DNA of 64,000 nt, taken from Tiliqua scincoides. Taxonomy: Eukaryota > Chordata > Lepidosauria > Squamata > Scincidae. Below are positions 11,476-22,724 of this stretch, piece after piece. The translations under genes and the position numbers were made by a program. The notes beneath the pieces were generated by a model, which ran no database searches, had not been told where the DNA came from, and worked only from the letters and a program-made list of their open reading frames with translations. Each line of letters starts with the position of its first letter. Positions within the stretch are counted from its first letter, which is position 1. The stretch covers positions 97,782,659 to 97,846,658 of the forward strand of contig NC_089822.1 in NCBI RefSeq assembly GCF_035046505.1, given 5' to 3'.

Positions 11476-12444
11476 AAGCGAGTGAGAGATTCACTGTTTA
11501 AAATCATTTGTTAAAAATAAGCTGATATGCCAGGAAAACGGACTGGAATCTCTATGAGGGGGTCGGGTGCTTCCTATGACTATGCATTCCCCCACACCCG
11601 ATTCATTATGCACAACTGGGATACCACACTGTTGTCACTGACAAAATTGAGAAAAGTTAAAATGCAACTGGGCACACTTTGGTTGTGGCAAAAGGCCCCG
11701 AGGGGTCTGGTTTATTTCAGAACACAAACACAGGAGATAATAGAAACATCAACTCCGAGGTCACATTACAGGAGAGCCATGGAACACAATTCTAGGGGAG
11801 GATGCAAGAGCCGGGATGGAAGGCAATCAATACGTTGCCTTTTATAGGGTTTTTGGTTCTAAAAATACACCTAGGTGAAGTGTGAGGAAGACGTCAGACA
11901 ACAGCAGGCTGGGATGGAAAGACAAAAACAAACGCAGTATGGAAGAGTCTACGGTTAGTCTTTTCCCTGACTCACTTCCCTCATCAGAGAGCTTGATTGT
12001 GTATTACACAGGCCTACACACATTTTGTTGTCATAAAATTTAGACCTATTCTTGGGTATATTTGGGGTGCTAAATCCAGAAATGGCATCAGTTTTGCCCA
12101 ATTGGGAGGTATGGCATAGCCATCTTATATGCCAAATCAAGCAGCTTTCTCATGAGGAATCCATAGCATCAGCTTCCTCATGTGGCTATGCAATACCCCC
12201 CAAACCAGAGCCAGCTGGGCAAAAGTGATGCCATTTTTGAATTCAGCACCCCCAAAATACCCTAAATTCGTTCAAACATCCTAGTCATTTAAAAATAATT
12301 TTTTTTGTAGGCCTGTGTTATGGTCGCCACATAGAGACCACCAAATCCACTTTGGAACATATAACCAGAGCTCTGTAAATGCCAACATTCTGTGGGGGCA
12401 CAAAATTGAAATTAAAATCAGATTCCTGAGAATTTCAGCTTTCT
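11476..12444. other. Unassigned sequence
   Basis: No gene recognised. A local partial duplication is visible: a stretch near 12050-12140 and one near 12185-12275 share 'gccattt...' and 'agcacccc' type wording in a similar order, but both are too diverged to classify. Confidence 0.35.
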
Positions 12445-12452
12445 TTTTAGAA

Positions 12453-12926
12453 CAGGGGTGCCCAAACCCTGGCCCTGGGGCCACTTGCGGCCCTCGAGGC
12501 TTCTCAATGTGGCCGTCAGGGAGCCCCCAGTCTCCAATGAGCCTCTGGCCCTCCGGAGATTTGTTGGAGCCCACAATGGCCCGATGCAACTGCTCTCAGA
12601 GTGAGGGCAACTGTTTAACCTTTCACAGCTCTCGCATGAGCTGTGGGATGAGGGCTTCCTCCACGGCTTGCTGTTTCATGTCTGTGATGCAGTAGCGGCA
12701 GCAAAGGAAAGGCCAGCCTTGCTTTGTGCAAGGCCTTTTATAAGCCTTGAGCAATTCAAGACCTTCAATCATTCATATAAGTTCCATCTTTAATATATTC
12801 ATTTATATAAACTTACGTAAATTTATTCAAATTTTAAATGTAAATTAATTCTTTTTTCCCCCCGGCCCCCGACACAGTGTCAGAGAGACAATGTGGCCCT
12901 CCTGCCAAAAACTTTGGACACCCCTG
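12453..12926 (-). mobile_element. hAT-like MITE, family B, with perfect 8-bp target duplication
   Basis: The 474-bp element begins CAGGGGTGCCCAAACC and ends TTTGGACACCCCTG. It is flanked on both sides by TTTTAGAA (12445-12452 and 12927-12934). This is the best-preserved copy of the family. The interior has GC-rich blocks at one end and an AT-rich block at the other, with no coding frame of note. Confidence 0.92.
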
Positions 12927-12934
12927 TTTTAGAA

Positions 12935-13652
12935 CAAGTTCCTTGCTCCTATGCTGGTTGAAATCTCAGGAGCTGAAAGAGTTGCTGAATGAGATTTCCA
13001 GTGGTGAGGGTTTCCATGTCCTCTGTAGCCCCTGCCCTTCATGACAAACACACACACAATTATGTAAAATAGCTAACACTACAAAATAAATGATGCAAAT
13101 AAGGGAAACCAGAAAGTGTCCTTATTTGGTATAATTATACAAAGGTATACAAAGAATTCAAAGAATTCAAATTATACAAAGAATTCAGCTTTTACCATTA
13201 TGGAATGGGAATTTCCTTGACACATCATTCCTTGTTTTTAAAACACAGAAAACACACAGACCTAGGTGCAATGTACATCACATGCTTAGGACATAAATCA
13301 GCCCAGTTGCGTGGAGAACATTGGTTCAGCTACCAAATTGGTGGGGAAGTTCCAAGTATGAAGGGATGGGGAAGAGTAGAGCATAAAACTAAAAAGGCAA
13401 GTAGGAATGGAAGATAATTGGGTTTTGTGCGGCTGCTATTTATAAATGGTTACACGACCTCCTTGCAGTATTCAGGATGGCTTGCAACAATATATTAAAC
13501 AGTATGCCTCTCCTCCCCCACCAAAAAAAAAAGCAATGCTCCAAAATGGAGATGGTCAATCTCATTAGGCTGGCTCACAGAGCAAACAAAATACAACAGT
13601 TTACCTCTGCCATTACACAGAGTCCAGTCACACAGAAGCAATTTGAGAGGCT
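12935..13652. other. Unassigned sequence
   Basis: No gene recognised. A short direct duplication of 'caaagaattcaaa' type occurs near 13140-13190. Confidence 0.4.
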
Positions 13653-13660
13653 CCTTATAA

Positions 13661-13889
13661 CAGCCATTTTCAACCACTGTGCCGTGGCACTCTGGTGTGC
13701 CGTGAATGGTTCCCAGGTGTGCCGCAGGAGTTTGGGAGAGGGTCATTTATCAGTAGGACCATTGGGGGATGTGAGCCCCCCATTGACAGCACAGTGTGCC
13801 TCATCAATTGTCAAAAAACTGATGGTGTGCCTTGACCGTTTTAGTGCCTTACCAGTGTGCTATGAGATGAAAAAGGTTGAAAGTCACTG
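13661..13889 (+). mobile_element. hAT-like MITE, family C (229 bp), with perfect 8-bp target duplication
   Basis: The ends are CAGCCATTTTCAACCACTG and GGTTGAAAGTCACTG. CCTTATAA is duplicated exactly at 13653-13660 and 13890-13897. The interior is rich in 'gtgtgcc' motifs. It is non-coding; a reading frame running across it is fortuitous. Related copies lie at 330, 32494 and 46698. Confidence 0.92.
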
Positions 13890-13897
13890 CCTTATAA

Positions 13898-14300
13898 CTT
13901 TTAAAAGATAACCCAAGACATTCTAGTAACCCAAGGCATAAAATACAGACGACGACCCTGGTGATTACAAAATATTATATTACCCTGCTACCATTTCATG
14001 GCAGAATCTGTCACCGGAGGCCTCTCTCTGAGTAATGGCAGGAGTGGCCCTATACCTTTCTGAGGTGCATAGGAAAGAGAATATTGCCAGGTGTGGCTTT
14101 TCTGTTCACACCAGGCCAAGAGAAGTTAGACCGGATATGAAATTGACAGTAAATTACTAGTTAGTGGAAGATCATCCCATAGTTAAACAGTGGCAGACAA
14201 ATTCTTGATACACAAGTGGTGTCTGGTTCAAAATAAGGAACCACATGGATCAGAGAGAGCACTGAAGTAGCAAAAGGCTTTGCAACAGAAGGGCCAGGGG
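13898..14300. other. Unassigned sequence
   Basis: No gene or repeat recognised. Confidence 0.35.
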
Positions 14301-15558
14301 CAGTGGCGTCACTAGGGTTTGCGTAACCCGGTGCAGGATGCCAGCACGTCACCCCCCACGCAGTGGGCAGGGCAACACCCCAGGTGGTGGGCATGGTGAT
14401 GTACCATCACTCTGCCCCCACTGATTTTTTGACTGTACCTTTTGATAGAACAAAGACAGAACACATTCTGCATGAATTGACGCATTGATTGATACATAAC
14501 ATGATGGGATTTTCCTCCAAACTGTGATTTTAGTCACTAATGGTGTCACACATACACCCCCAGGGTACCAACTTACTAACACCTTATTGCAGCAGTTCTC
14601 AAAATTTTAGCACTGGGACCCACTTTTTAGAATGACAATCTGTCCAAGACCCACCAGAAGTGATGTCATGGTGGAAGTAACATCATCAGGCAAATTAAAA
14701 TAAATAAGTATAAATAATTAAAGTAAAACAAATAATTAAATAAGCAGAAGCCAGCCCTGTTCCACCAAGTGAATTTCCTCTGTAGCCAGTCTGCAATAAC
14801 ACCCCCCCTCCAAAACCCATAAGGTTTTCAGCCCTACCCAGTGCCCAGTTCAATTTAAGAACTTCTGTTTAAACCAGATCACTGTCAGGATCTACCTAGC
14901 TTTGCAAGTCTCAAAAAAGTTCACCTTATCAGCTGAAGCCTGTTTTGATCCTTTTTAGTGTGGGGGGGGAGGCTGCCTTCTAGAGCACTTGTTTAGCTGC
15001 AGGTGCATAGGATCAGGACCATTCTGGTAGCTTCACACTCTCCTTCACCTGATCTTCCACACCACCTAAGGCACGTTTGCTTACTCATGAGTAAACACAA
15101 CCGTGAGGCTTATTTTTGCTTTCCATAGGGCTCAATACATTCATCGGCTTGGAGGGAGGGACTATCTTCTCAGGTGTTTTTGGGGGCTGCACTCATTGGA
15201 TCAGGACCATTCTGGTATCGTTGGATTCCTCTCAGCCTGCCCTTTCTGAAGAACTAAAGCAATTTTGCCTACTCGCAAGTAAACAAGCAATACGCCTCAC
15301 TTTCGCTTTCCATAGGGCTCCATTCATTTTTTGTTCTCCAGTTTTTTGGCCCTAACTTTTGATAGAAAGGAGATATTTCACTCTGGTTTACTGCACTGCA
15401 TTCTGCTCAAAATTCCACATCCAACGGTATATAATATGATGGGGTTACTCCTAACCACCGCAATTTTAGCATGTCACCTCCCAAGCGCGTGTCGCCCCCC
15501 CCTGTGCACGTCACCTGGTGCAGCCCGCACCCCCCGCACCACCCTAGCGATGCCACTG
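14301..15558 (+). mobile_element. ~1.26-kb hAT-like element with CAGTGGC ends, containing nested pieces
   Basis: The left end is CAGTGGCGTCACTAGGGT. The right end, reverse-complemented, is CAGTGGCATCGCTAGGGT. Flanking 8-mers GCCAGGGG and GCTGGGGG agree at six positions. Subterminal sequence is related at both ends: 'ccttttgatagaacaaag' near 14438 and 'acttttgatagaaaggag' near 15354 are direct copies. Between them is a family A-like start near 14590 and two successive 'ggatcaggaccattctggta' blocks, also seen in the element at 9605. It has no transposase frame. Partial relatives appear near 21520-21563 and 57690. Confidence 0.7.
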
Positions 15559-17477
15559 GCTGGGGGCATGAACTACAATAGCTTGTTCTACATCTTTCAA
15601 CTGCTACTGCTCCACTCCCTGACGGCTGAGTAGAGAGATCCATGCCAAGGCCACCCTGACCATGAAGCACCATGAAATCATTATTTGGAGCTGCAAAGTT
15701 GGAAGGACAGATAACTAACAAGCCCCTCAGAAGCCCTGGCCTGTCTGCCTGTGCCTTCTCCACCCTGTCTCTCTAGTTGGAGCTCCAATCCTCTGTCAAG
15801 TCGAGGAGCAAGTGAGAAGAGGAACATGGCAGTGGCAGACCCCTTCTCCCTCCAGTGCTGCTGGAGGAAGAAAGAGGAAGAAACAAAAGATGCCATAGCT
15901 CAGATCACCTCTCCCTACCCACCCAGCTGCTTACAAAGCACCAAGTAGGCAGAGCGAGGCAATCTGGAGACAGTTCACCCTTCCCTTTACCCTTGCATGC
16001 TCTTGGTACGCAGCCTCCCTCCTCTACACTGCTTCTGTTTCAAATGGATAGGAGCAGGTTCCCAGCATACAGAGCAGGTAGGCTGCATGCCTAGCTGCAG
16101 GGAAGGGAGATGGGGTGTCCCTCTCTCCCCTCCTTATCAACAGTGGGGGATATGTGCTTGCTTACTCACCCCCCCATCTGCTGCCTTTATCCACCAGAGG
16201 GTGGGTGCTGCAGGGACAGGAAAATGAGGAGGGGGGTAATTCAGGCAGTGGGGAGGCATCAGTGCTAAGCATATACCTGAAATATTCATATGCTGAGAAA
16301 GGATGCCTTGCCAAACACTAGAAAGAGTACATTTCAGAAAAGAGATTTCCACTTTTGAGGACCATGCTTCTGTGCTTTTCGTAGCCCAACACACAAAAAT
16401 GTAGTTTAGTTTTCCCTGGTATGGCATTAAGTGGTAGGGCAGTTTCCCTGGTCATGTTCCCATGTGCAAAGCAGCCTGTTAATGACACAGAAGTCAGGAA
16501 AAAAGCCCCCACATTGTAGAAGCCCTGCCCAAAACCCCAACTACAAGCCTGGCTCTCTCACATAGAAAATTGTTTTGTTACTATGCAGTTGCCAGCTGCC
16601 TCAAGGGCTTGGGTACTGAGTGGGCAGGATATACCTTAGGAAAGAATTACAATAAACTATTCTGCACGCCAAACTATTTCACTGATCCCTCCTGAAGAGC
16701 AATCATCTAGCCAGCCTGCAGGCCCCATCTCTCATAACCTCTCTGCCCTCTTGCTATTATTCAAGACTTCATTGCTAAAATGTTGCTTTGTGCACATTCC
16801 TCTTCAGAGTTTGCAAAAATTCCCCAGCTATGCAAAATACCCATAACAAATGAAAATGGGGGGAAAAAATTGCTAGAGTGGCCAGATACTGAAAGCTAAC
16901 ACAAAGGGAGAGTTGTCCTAGGCAAGTCATTCCAGGCTCCCTCTTTCCCTCCCTCAATCCTGTCTTAGTCAGAGGAAGCTGGCAAGAGCTTTATCAGCCC
17001 ACTCTAGCAGGGTCAAGGGCAGCATTACCCAAACAGGGTGGGCATTTTTCAGCCTAGGGGCCCTGTTGTCAGTTACTGGTACAGGAGAACTTGAACCTGA
17101 TCTAAATCAGGAAGGAGGTACTGCTGTGTTGACTCAATCAGGAGAGAAGGGCAGACTCCTAGCCAATCCACAAGTTTTACACTGCCTGCCAATTGCAAGA
17201 AGTGACATTGCTAATCCCCTAAAACCTTTGGTACTTGAAAGAAGGGTCTCAAGCAAGTGCTTCGAGAATACTACTGTATGTGTAAAATCAAAGGATTTAT
17301 CTTGCTCTGGGAGGGCCTGAGTGAATGACAGAAATGCAATTTTAATGCATTCATATCACGTTTTAAGACTGCTCAATAGCCAAGAAGGGAAGGTGGCTTC
17401 AGCTTTACAGTCACTTTTAAACATCCTGAATGCTTTTCTCTCACCTGAGGATGGATGCATTCTACCTGCATGCCCTA
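15559..17477. other. Unassigned sequence
   Basis: About 1.9 kb with no recognised gene or repeat. Frames of up to 118 codons overlap one another on both strands and look like chance in GC-richer sequence. Confidence 0.4.
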
Positions 17478-17840
17478 CAGTGTTTCTCAAACTGTTGGTT
17501 GGGACCCACTAGGTGGGTCGGGAGCCAATTTCAGGTGGGTCCGCATTCATTTCAATATTTTATTTTTAATATATTAGGCTTGATGCTACCATGGTATGTG
17601 ACTGCATTTAGGGAAATGTTACAGATTTGTACTTTTAACAAGCTACTATGAATATTCTTTTAACAATGATAGTCAATGGAACTTACTCCTGGGTAAGTGT
17701 GGGTAGGATTGCAGCCTAGGATTGTTAAAAATGTTCATGCTTGATGATGTCACTTCCAGTCGTGACATCACTTCCGGTGGTTCCCAACAGATTCTCATTC
17801 TAAAGAGTGGGTCCCGGTGCTAAATGTGTGAGAACTACTG
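17478..17840 (+). mobile_element. hAT-like MITE, family A (~360 bp)
   Basis: It starts CAGTGTTTCTCAAACTG and ends TGTGAGAACTACTG. Inside are 'aggtgggtcgggagccaatt', 'gtgactgcatttagggaaat', paired 'tgatgtcacttcc' and 'gtgacatcacttcc' motifs, and 'ctcattctaaagagtgggtc'. GCCCTACA is repeated at 17472-17479 and 17840-17847, overlapping the tips. The region near 17668-17715 matches half of a family E unit, which therefore travels inside family A. Confidence 0.88.
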
Positions 17841-19904
17841 CCCTACAACACCCATCTTTTTTTTTTTCCTGTTGAGTCATGCAAGGTTCCTTACAACCTT
17901 TAAACAGCTCCACTCTATTGCATCAAGCAGCCAAATTTCTTTCTGGTATTTACTAAGAAGTATGGCATGGCTCTCTTGCCCAACATCTCCTTTTCCTGTG
18001 ATGCTCTGCAAGGTTGTTTCCATCAATAACCCTGTCTCCCACCTTTGAGAAAGTGACAAGGTTGGGGAAAGGTCACCAACGCCTAGTCAGTTTCTGAAGG
18101 TCAAAAAATATCATGTGCAACAGCTTGAATATGCAAAATGTCTTTTGTAAGGGGTAGGGAAACAGACACTGAATACACTGACACGACTATCTTCATCTTG
18201 TCAGTTTTACCCAACTAGTGAGATAGGGAAGGAATGGAAAAAAAGGGGGGCTATAAGCAATCACTGTCACCAATGGCATCATAATGGGACTGCATCTGAG
18301 TCCAGTCATAGGGCTGTATGGGCCATTATCTGAGAAAGAGAGGTACCTTCTTTGACATTGGAGGATGTGGGCATGTGGGTGTATGACATTTTAAAATAGG
18401 AGTAAAATACATCAGTTGTGAATGGTGACTAACTGAAATGGGAAGATTTCCAAATGATCATTAAAACACTTGAAAATGCCCATGTGATTTTGGCCTCAGT
18501 CCCAGACTTAGTCCAGGAGGTTCCAAGTTCAGCAGGCCTCAATTCACCCTCCTCTGGCCTCATAAAGCGTCTCACATGGTCCTGATGTTACTAGAGAGAA
18601 GCTCTGTTCTTTTGACTTGGACTTGCACTGCCTGACAGGGTGCACTCATGTCAGCTATTAACTGCTGGCTCAACCCACAGTATCACTGTAGGCTGCGGTA
18701 TCCTCTTGAGTGGTTGAACCAGCAATAGCATCCCACTGGAATGTTCCCAAATGATTCTATAATGCAGGTGAACCACTTCAGTCCTTAACAGAAAGTGTTG
18801 TCAGAGAACAGTTAACAAATGCTTTGAAGTTTTCTCTCCCTCACCTTCCTGTAAAGGGATATGGGAGATAGCTACAGCCTATCTGAAACGCAGCAAGAGA
18901 AAAACCAGTGGAAATGGGAGGAAATGACATCAGGAATAATTACAGAGTGCATTGAGTTAGAAGAGATGATACAAGGCAAGGTTTCATTCTTCAATAATTA
19001 GCAAGAAAAAAGGAGTTACACAGGTATGTGCACTCCAAGATTGCCACATTTATTTCTGCCTTGCTCCAGTGCCTTTAGCAGCAACCTAACAAATTCAACA
19101 GGTGATGTTTTTGCCACCACTTTCTTATATTCATAAGAGGAAAGTCTTCATTTGTCTTAGCTACTTTTAAAGACATAAAAAAAGAATGTTCAGGATGGAC
19201 AGAAGTGTGTATTTTTCCATTTATTTGCAATACTGAATATTCGATATTCCTTTTGTCAGATGTGAATTGGCTTTTACTTGTAGATTGAAACATTTAGGGG
19301 CCTCAATTTATTTAAAAAAAATATTGGGTATCCATTTAAGTGGATGTACATATCAAAACCACACATAGATGCCTTTTTCAGACTGAAGGAAGTGAGAACT
19401 TACATTGTAATACATAAGATCTACCCCTCAGCAAGAGACGAAAAGCAATTGCTAACGTTTTGTTTGCCATTTTCTATTCCAATACACCATATAAATACTT
19501 GTGCCCTAAACTCATAGCCCTACCAATTAGTTCGGTAAACCTTTAGTAATTGATTCACCAATTAAAGCACACTTTGGAGGTGCGTGTATTTGGAAACAAG
19601 CTCTAAGTTTTATCTGAGATCTGATTTACTGAAAATATTGTGGCACACACAGGAATTTATACTGACTCTGAAAATCAAGGCCAATCCAGAGGTAAGCCAC
19701 AAAGAACAATTTAGCGAGCCTAACATCAATACCACTGACTCTAGTGTGCTCCCTCCCTCAGTGAAAGCAACTTGCTGCCACTCTAAGAAACTTGCTTGGT
19801 AATGCTTATAAAAGATCAGAAGAATCTTTTAGATCTATCAGTCTGAAAATAAAACTACTGTATATTTGTTTCACATCTGTATATTTGTTTCCCAAAACTA
19901 AGTT
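17841..19904. other. Unassigned sequence
   Basis: About 2 kb of AT-leaning sequence. No coding exon, RNA gene or repeat family was recognised on either strand. Confidence 0.4.
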
Positions 19905-20110
19905 GAGTTATTTATTTACCTATTTAATTTTTCACCCCACTCTCTTCTGAGGGGCATCCAAAGTGGCTCACAACAATTTGAACATATATACATCTAAAAT
20001 AAAACTGTAAAATGTAAAAAAAGCAGCAAACAATCACAGGCATTATGGATGAACACAAAAGCACATAAAATACAACAAATCATAAAACCATCAATAAAAG
20101 TAGCAGATGC
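19905..20110 (-). repeat. Possible LINE/SINE 3'-end fragment
   Basis: 'caccccactctcttctgagg', 'ggctcacaacaatt' and the A/CA-rich 'aaataaaactgtaaaatg' resemble, on the minus strand, the 3' end of amniote L2-like or SINE copies ('cccgccctc...aaggcggctta'). A similar short piece lies near 56700-56770. The assignment is weak. Confidence 0.35.
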
Positions 20111-20264
20111 CAGGTGCCAGAGAAGACTGAAAATAGAAGGCTTGCTGAAATAGAAATGTTCTTAGAAATCACTGGAGGCTTCTAAAAAGCAAGGAAACCT
20201 AAGGCGCCCTCTTTCAAACCACCACCCCGCTTATTTCCACAAATCTAAAAGGCATATCTAATTT

Positions 20265-20349
20265 AGAGCCCAGTCGTGTGCCTGTCTTCTTAGAAGTAAG
20301 TCCCATTATAGTCAATGGCGCTTACTCCCAGGAACATGTGCATATACAG
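20265..20349. repeat. Family E palindromic repeat
   Basis: One full unit. 'gagcccagtcgtgtg' opens, 'cttagaagtaagtcccatta' and 'gtcaatggcgcttactccc' form the fold, and 'gtgcatatacag' closes. Confidence 0.75.
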
Positions 20350-20600
20350 TTTGAGAGGTGCAAGGAGCTGGAGAAAATCATAAGAGCCAGCAGCTTACCT
20401 TTAGGAACTGGAATAGAATAGGGATCATGAATTACAAATAAATGATGAGATGATGATTATTACTAAGAGGCCAGGCCAGGCCTGCTCTGAGTGCCAGGTG
20501 CTGCTCACTGCTCCTGCAGCTTGCCTCGCATGCCTTGCCTTGTGTGCTCTCCTCTTCAGGTTCCTGTGCAGGGAATCACAGCCAGCCAGCCAGCCAACTG

Positions 20601-20689
20601 AGAGCCCAATCCTATGCATGCCTACTTGGAAGTCAGTCCCATTATAGTCGATGGGGTTTACTCCCAGGAAAGTGTGCATACGACTGCAA
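20601..20689. repeat. Family E palindromic repeat
   Basis: A full unit from 'agagcccaatcctatgcatg' to 'gtgtgcatacgactgcaac', lying just left of the inverted-repeat segment that starts at 20698. Confidence 0.8.
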
Positions 20690-20974
20690 CCCCGGTGAGC
20701 AACTTAGATTGGGCTGCAGTTGTAGGCATGAACTGGCTAAACTTTTGCCCCCCTTCCTCACACTGGTCCCAGCACCCAGTGTCTAGTTTCTAGCTCTTCC
20801 CTCCTGCCTGACAATGTTTGGAGGGGAAGATCACAGTGCCCGAGCCCACCATAACTGGCACTGCAAGATAGCAGCCAGGAAGGCAGGGAGGAGGGAAGGC
20901 GAGGGGAGAATGGAAGAGGAGCAACATCAAGCAGTTCCCTCTTGGCTGCCAGTCTGTGCCTGTAGTCGAACCTA

Positions 20975-21062
20975 GGCTACAGTCCTATGCAGTTTCCTGG
21001 GAGTAAGCCTCATTGACTATAATGGGACGTAATTCTGAGTAGACATGCATAGGGCTGGGCTT
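20975..21062. repeat. Family E palindromic repeat
   Basis: A full unit in the arrangement 'ggctacagtcctatgcag' ... 'tgactataatgggacg' ... 'gacatgcatagggctgggc'. It lies inside the inverted-repeat segment. Confidence 0.75.
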
Positions 21063-21211
21063 CTAAGTCTCTGCTGTATGCCTCCCTCCTGTGTGACTGT
21101 CTGGAGCTAAATAATTGCCCCCCTCACCCTGCAAGCAGCAGAGATCAATCTTCTTGCTGGACATCACAGCAGTTGCTGAGGGCAAGCAGCAGCAGACCAC
21201 ACAGTGCCCAG

Positions 21212-21221
21212 CTGCTGCTGC

Positions 21222-21258
<37 letters not shown>
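21212..21258 (+). repeat. (CTG)n(CCG)n trinucleotide run
   Basis: A 47-base run of CTG followed by CCG units. It is read as poly-Ala in some frames of both strands, but no supporting gene structure surrounds it. Confidence 0.95.
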
Positions 21259-21560
21259 TCCTCAGCTGCTGGGCTGGCTGCTTCGCCCCGCACCTGCAGC
21301 CCAATCTAAGTCGCTGGGGGTGGTGAATGGCAGCGAGGAGCGAGTGAGTTGACTGTTGCCCCCCCATCTCCTCTCTCCTGCTGCATGCCTGCAGCAACCA
21401 CTCTCCTCCTGTGTATGCCTTGCAGCAGCCCGATAGGCTTGTGGGCATTGTTGCCCGCGTGTTGTAGCCCCCCCCACCCTGTAGCCCACGTGCTGTAGCC
21501 CCTCCCATCCTGTAGCCAGGTTCATTTGCTACCCCCTGCACCCCCTTAGCTATGCTACTG

Positions 21561-21730
21561 CCTAACCAACTTCCCAGCTCTGACATAGCTGTGCCAAGGG
21601 GACATGTGCTGCATCCTGCAGTTGGGTGGCACTCACAGAGGCCTCCTCAAAGTAAGGGAATGCTTGTTCCCTTACCTCAGAGCAGCACTGCCCTTATGTC
21701 CGTGCTGGAAAGTGGGTTAGGATTGTGCCC
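21561..21730 (-). mobile_element. Family D MITE, left end incomplete
   Basis: It contains 'taaccaacttcccagc', 'ctgcatcctgcag', 'ggcctcctcaaagtaaggga' and the right end 'gtgggttaggattgtgccc'. The left tip is missing. It directly follows the right end of a CAGTGGC-type element ('ttagctatgctactg' near 21549-21563), so one probably cut the other. Confidence 0.7.
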
Positions 21731-21744
21731 TATGTTGTAAATTA

Positions 21745-21900
21745 GCACATACCTGGCTCAAATCTTATCTCTGTCATGAACTTACTAAGCCTTAGGCAAG
21801 TCACTCCATCTCAGCCTCAGTCCCCTCCCTCCCAATCAGCAATAGGGGGACAATAATGCTCACACTTTACAGGGCTGTTGTAAGGCTTATCTAAGATAAC
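21745..21900 (+). mobile_element. Ancient MIR-like SINE
   Basis: 'ggctcaaatcttatctctgt', 'gccttaggcaagtcactcc' and 'cagggctgttgtaaggctt' match the MIR layout of box B, core and 3' part. It is diverged and truncated. Confidence 0.65.
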
Positions 21901-22085
21901 ACACCTGAAGTTCCTTCAGCAATTGGGACACCCTATACACATGTCAAGTATCTGGTTCCAGCGGCAAATCGGAAGTGCATCCCTGAAATCCAACCTGTAG
22001 TTTGTCTCCACTGACCAAAGCTCCCCCCAGTGAGGCTGTTTATTCAGTTTGCCTCCAGCGCAGAAGCAACAATGAACTCGGGATT

Positions 22086-22176
22086 GATGAGTCAGCATGG
22101 TGAAATGGACAGAGCACTGAAGGGGGGCTTCCAGTAACTCTTCAGTGCTCAATCCATTTCATCATGCTGGCTCATC
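22086..22176. repeat. 37-bp inverted repeat, 17-base loop (hairpin)
   Basis: Arms 22086-22122 and 22140-22176 pair at 33 of 37 positions. If transcribed, either strand would fold into a long stem comparable in size to a pre-miRNA. This is visible in the sequence; a small-RNA role is only a possibility. Confidence 0.85.
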
Positions 22177-22345
22177 TTTATTCTGACATCTTTACTCAGC
22201 CCTGTAATTTCAGGTGACCTTGGGTCAGTCACTATGTCTCTGCCTACCCTACTCATAGGACCGGAGAGTAGATAAAAAGGGTTTACCCCATACAAACTAC
22301 CTCAAGGTCTTTGGAGAAAGGGTGGGATACAATGTAATAAGCAAC
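22086..22345 (+). mobile_element. MIR/CORE-like tRNA SINE with an inverted copy of its own head
   Basis: The tRNA-like head ('cagcatggtgaaatggac') is at 22086-22122 and the core 'aggtgaccttgggtcagtca' is near 22213. The 3' part 'ggtctttggagaaagggtgg' is near 22308. Between head and core, 22140-22176 is an inverted copy of the head (33 of 37 positions pair), separated from it by a 17-base loop. The body order is otherwise normal. Confidence 0.75.
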
Positions 22346-22724
22346 TATTGATAGGATAAGGGTTTTGCTTCCCACATCCTACAGGAGTGGTTTTCAAGTT
22401 TTTTCAGAGATTCCCTTTCACATTCGTTTGTCACTGAACTTTTTCATGTCATATGGATTTTGTGCATCTATCTAGGATGCATATGCTCTTGACATAGCAT
22501 GTTGTCCTGGCCTCTTAGTTGTTGCCCCCATGAATAGAGGGCCAAACCACACATTATGACAAGCACGTCAATGAGACACATCCTTAAAACTGGAAGCTTC
22601 TCCCTCCCTCTTATTTATTTTTAAATAGCCACCAACAGCCATTGGAGATGAACAGAATTGAGACTGACATTGCAGCATCTTGAAAGGAAGGGTAATAACC
22701 CTTTCCTCTTTGGATTCGTTAATT
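22346..22724. other. Unassigned sequence
   Basis: AT-leaning; nothing recognised. Confidence 0.35.

Larger units (their letters stand above)
20698..21315. mobile_element. GC-rich segment bounded by 22-bp inverted repeats
   Basis: The bases 20698-20719 and the reverse complement of 21294-21315 agree at 21 of 22 positions (core CTTAGATTGGGCTGCAG). The 618-bp segment contains a family E unit (20975-21062) and a CTG/CCG triplet run (21212-21258). No clear target duplication was found, and it codes for nothing recognised. It may be a foldback/MITE-like unit or a composite of older repeats. Confidence 0.45.

Noticed and set aside
21063-21309. Poly-alanine protein on either strand
   Set aside because: Both strands give Ala runs because of a CTG/CCG triplet tract. 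There is no conserved flanking protein or exon signal.
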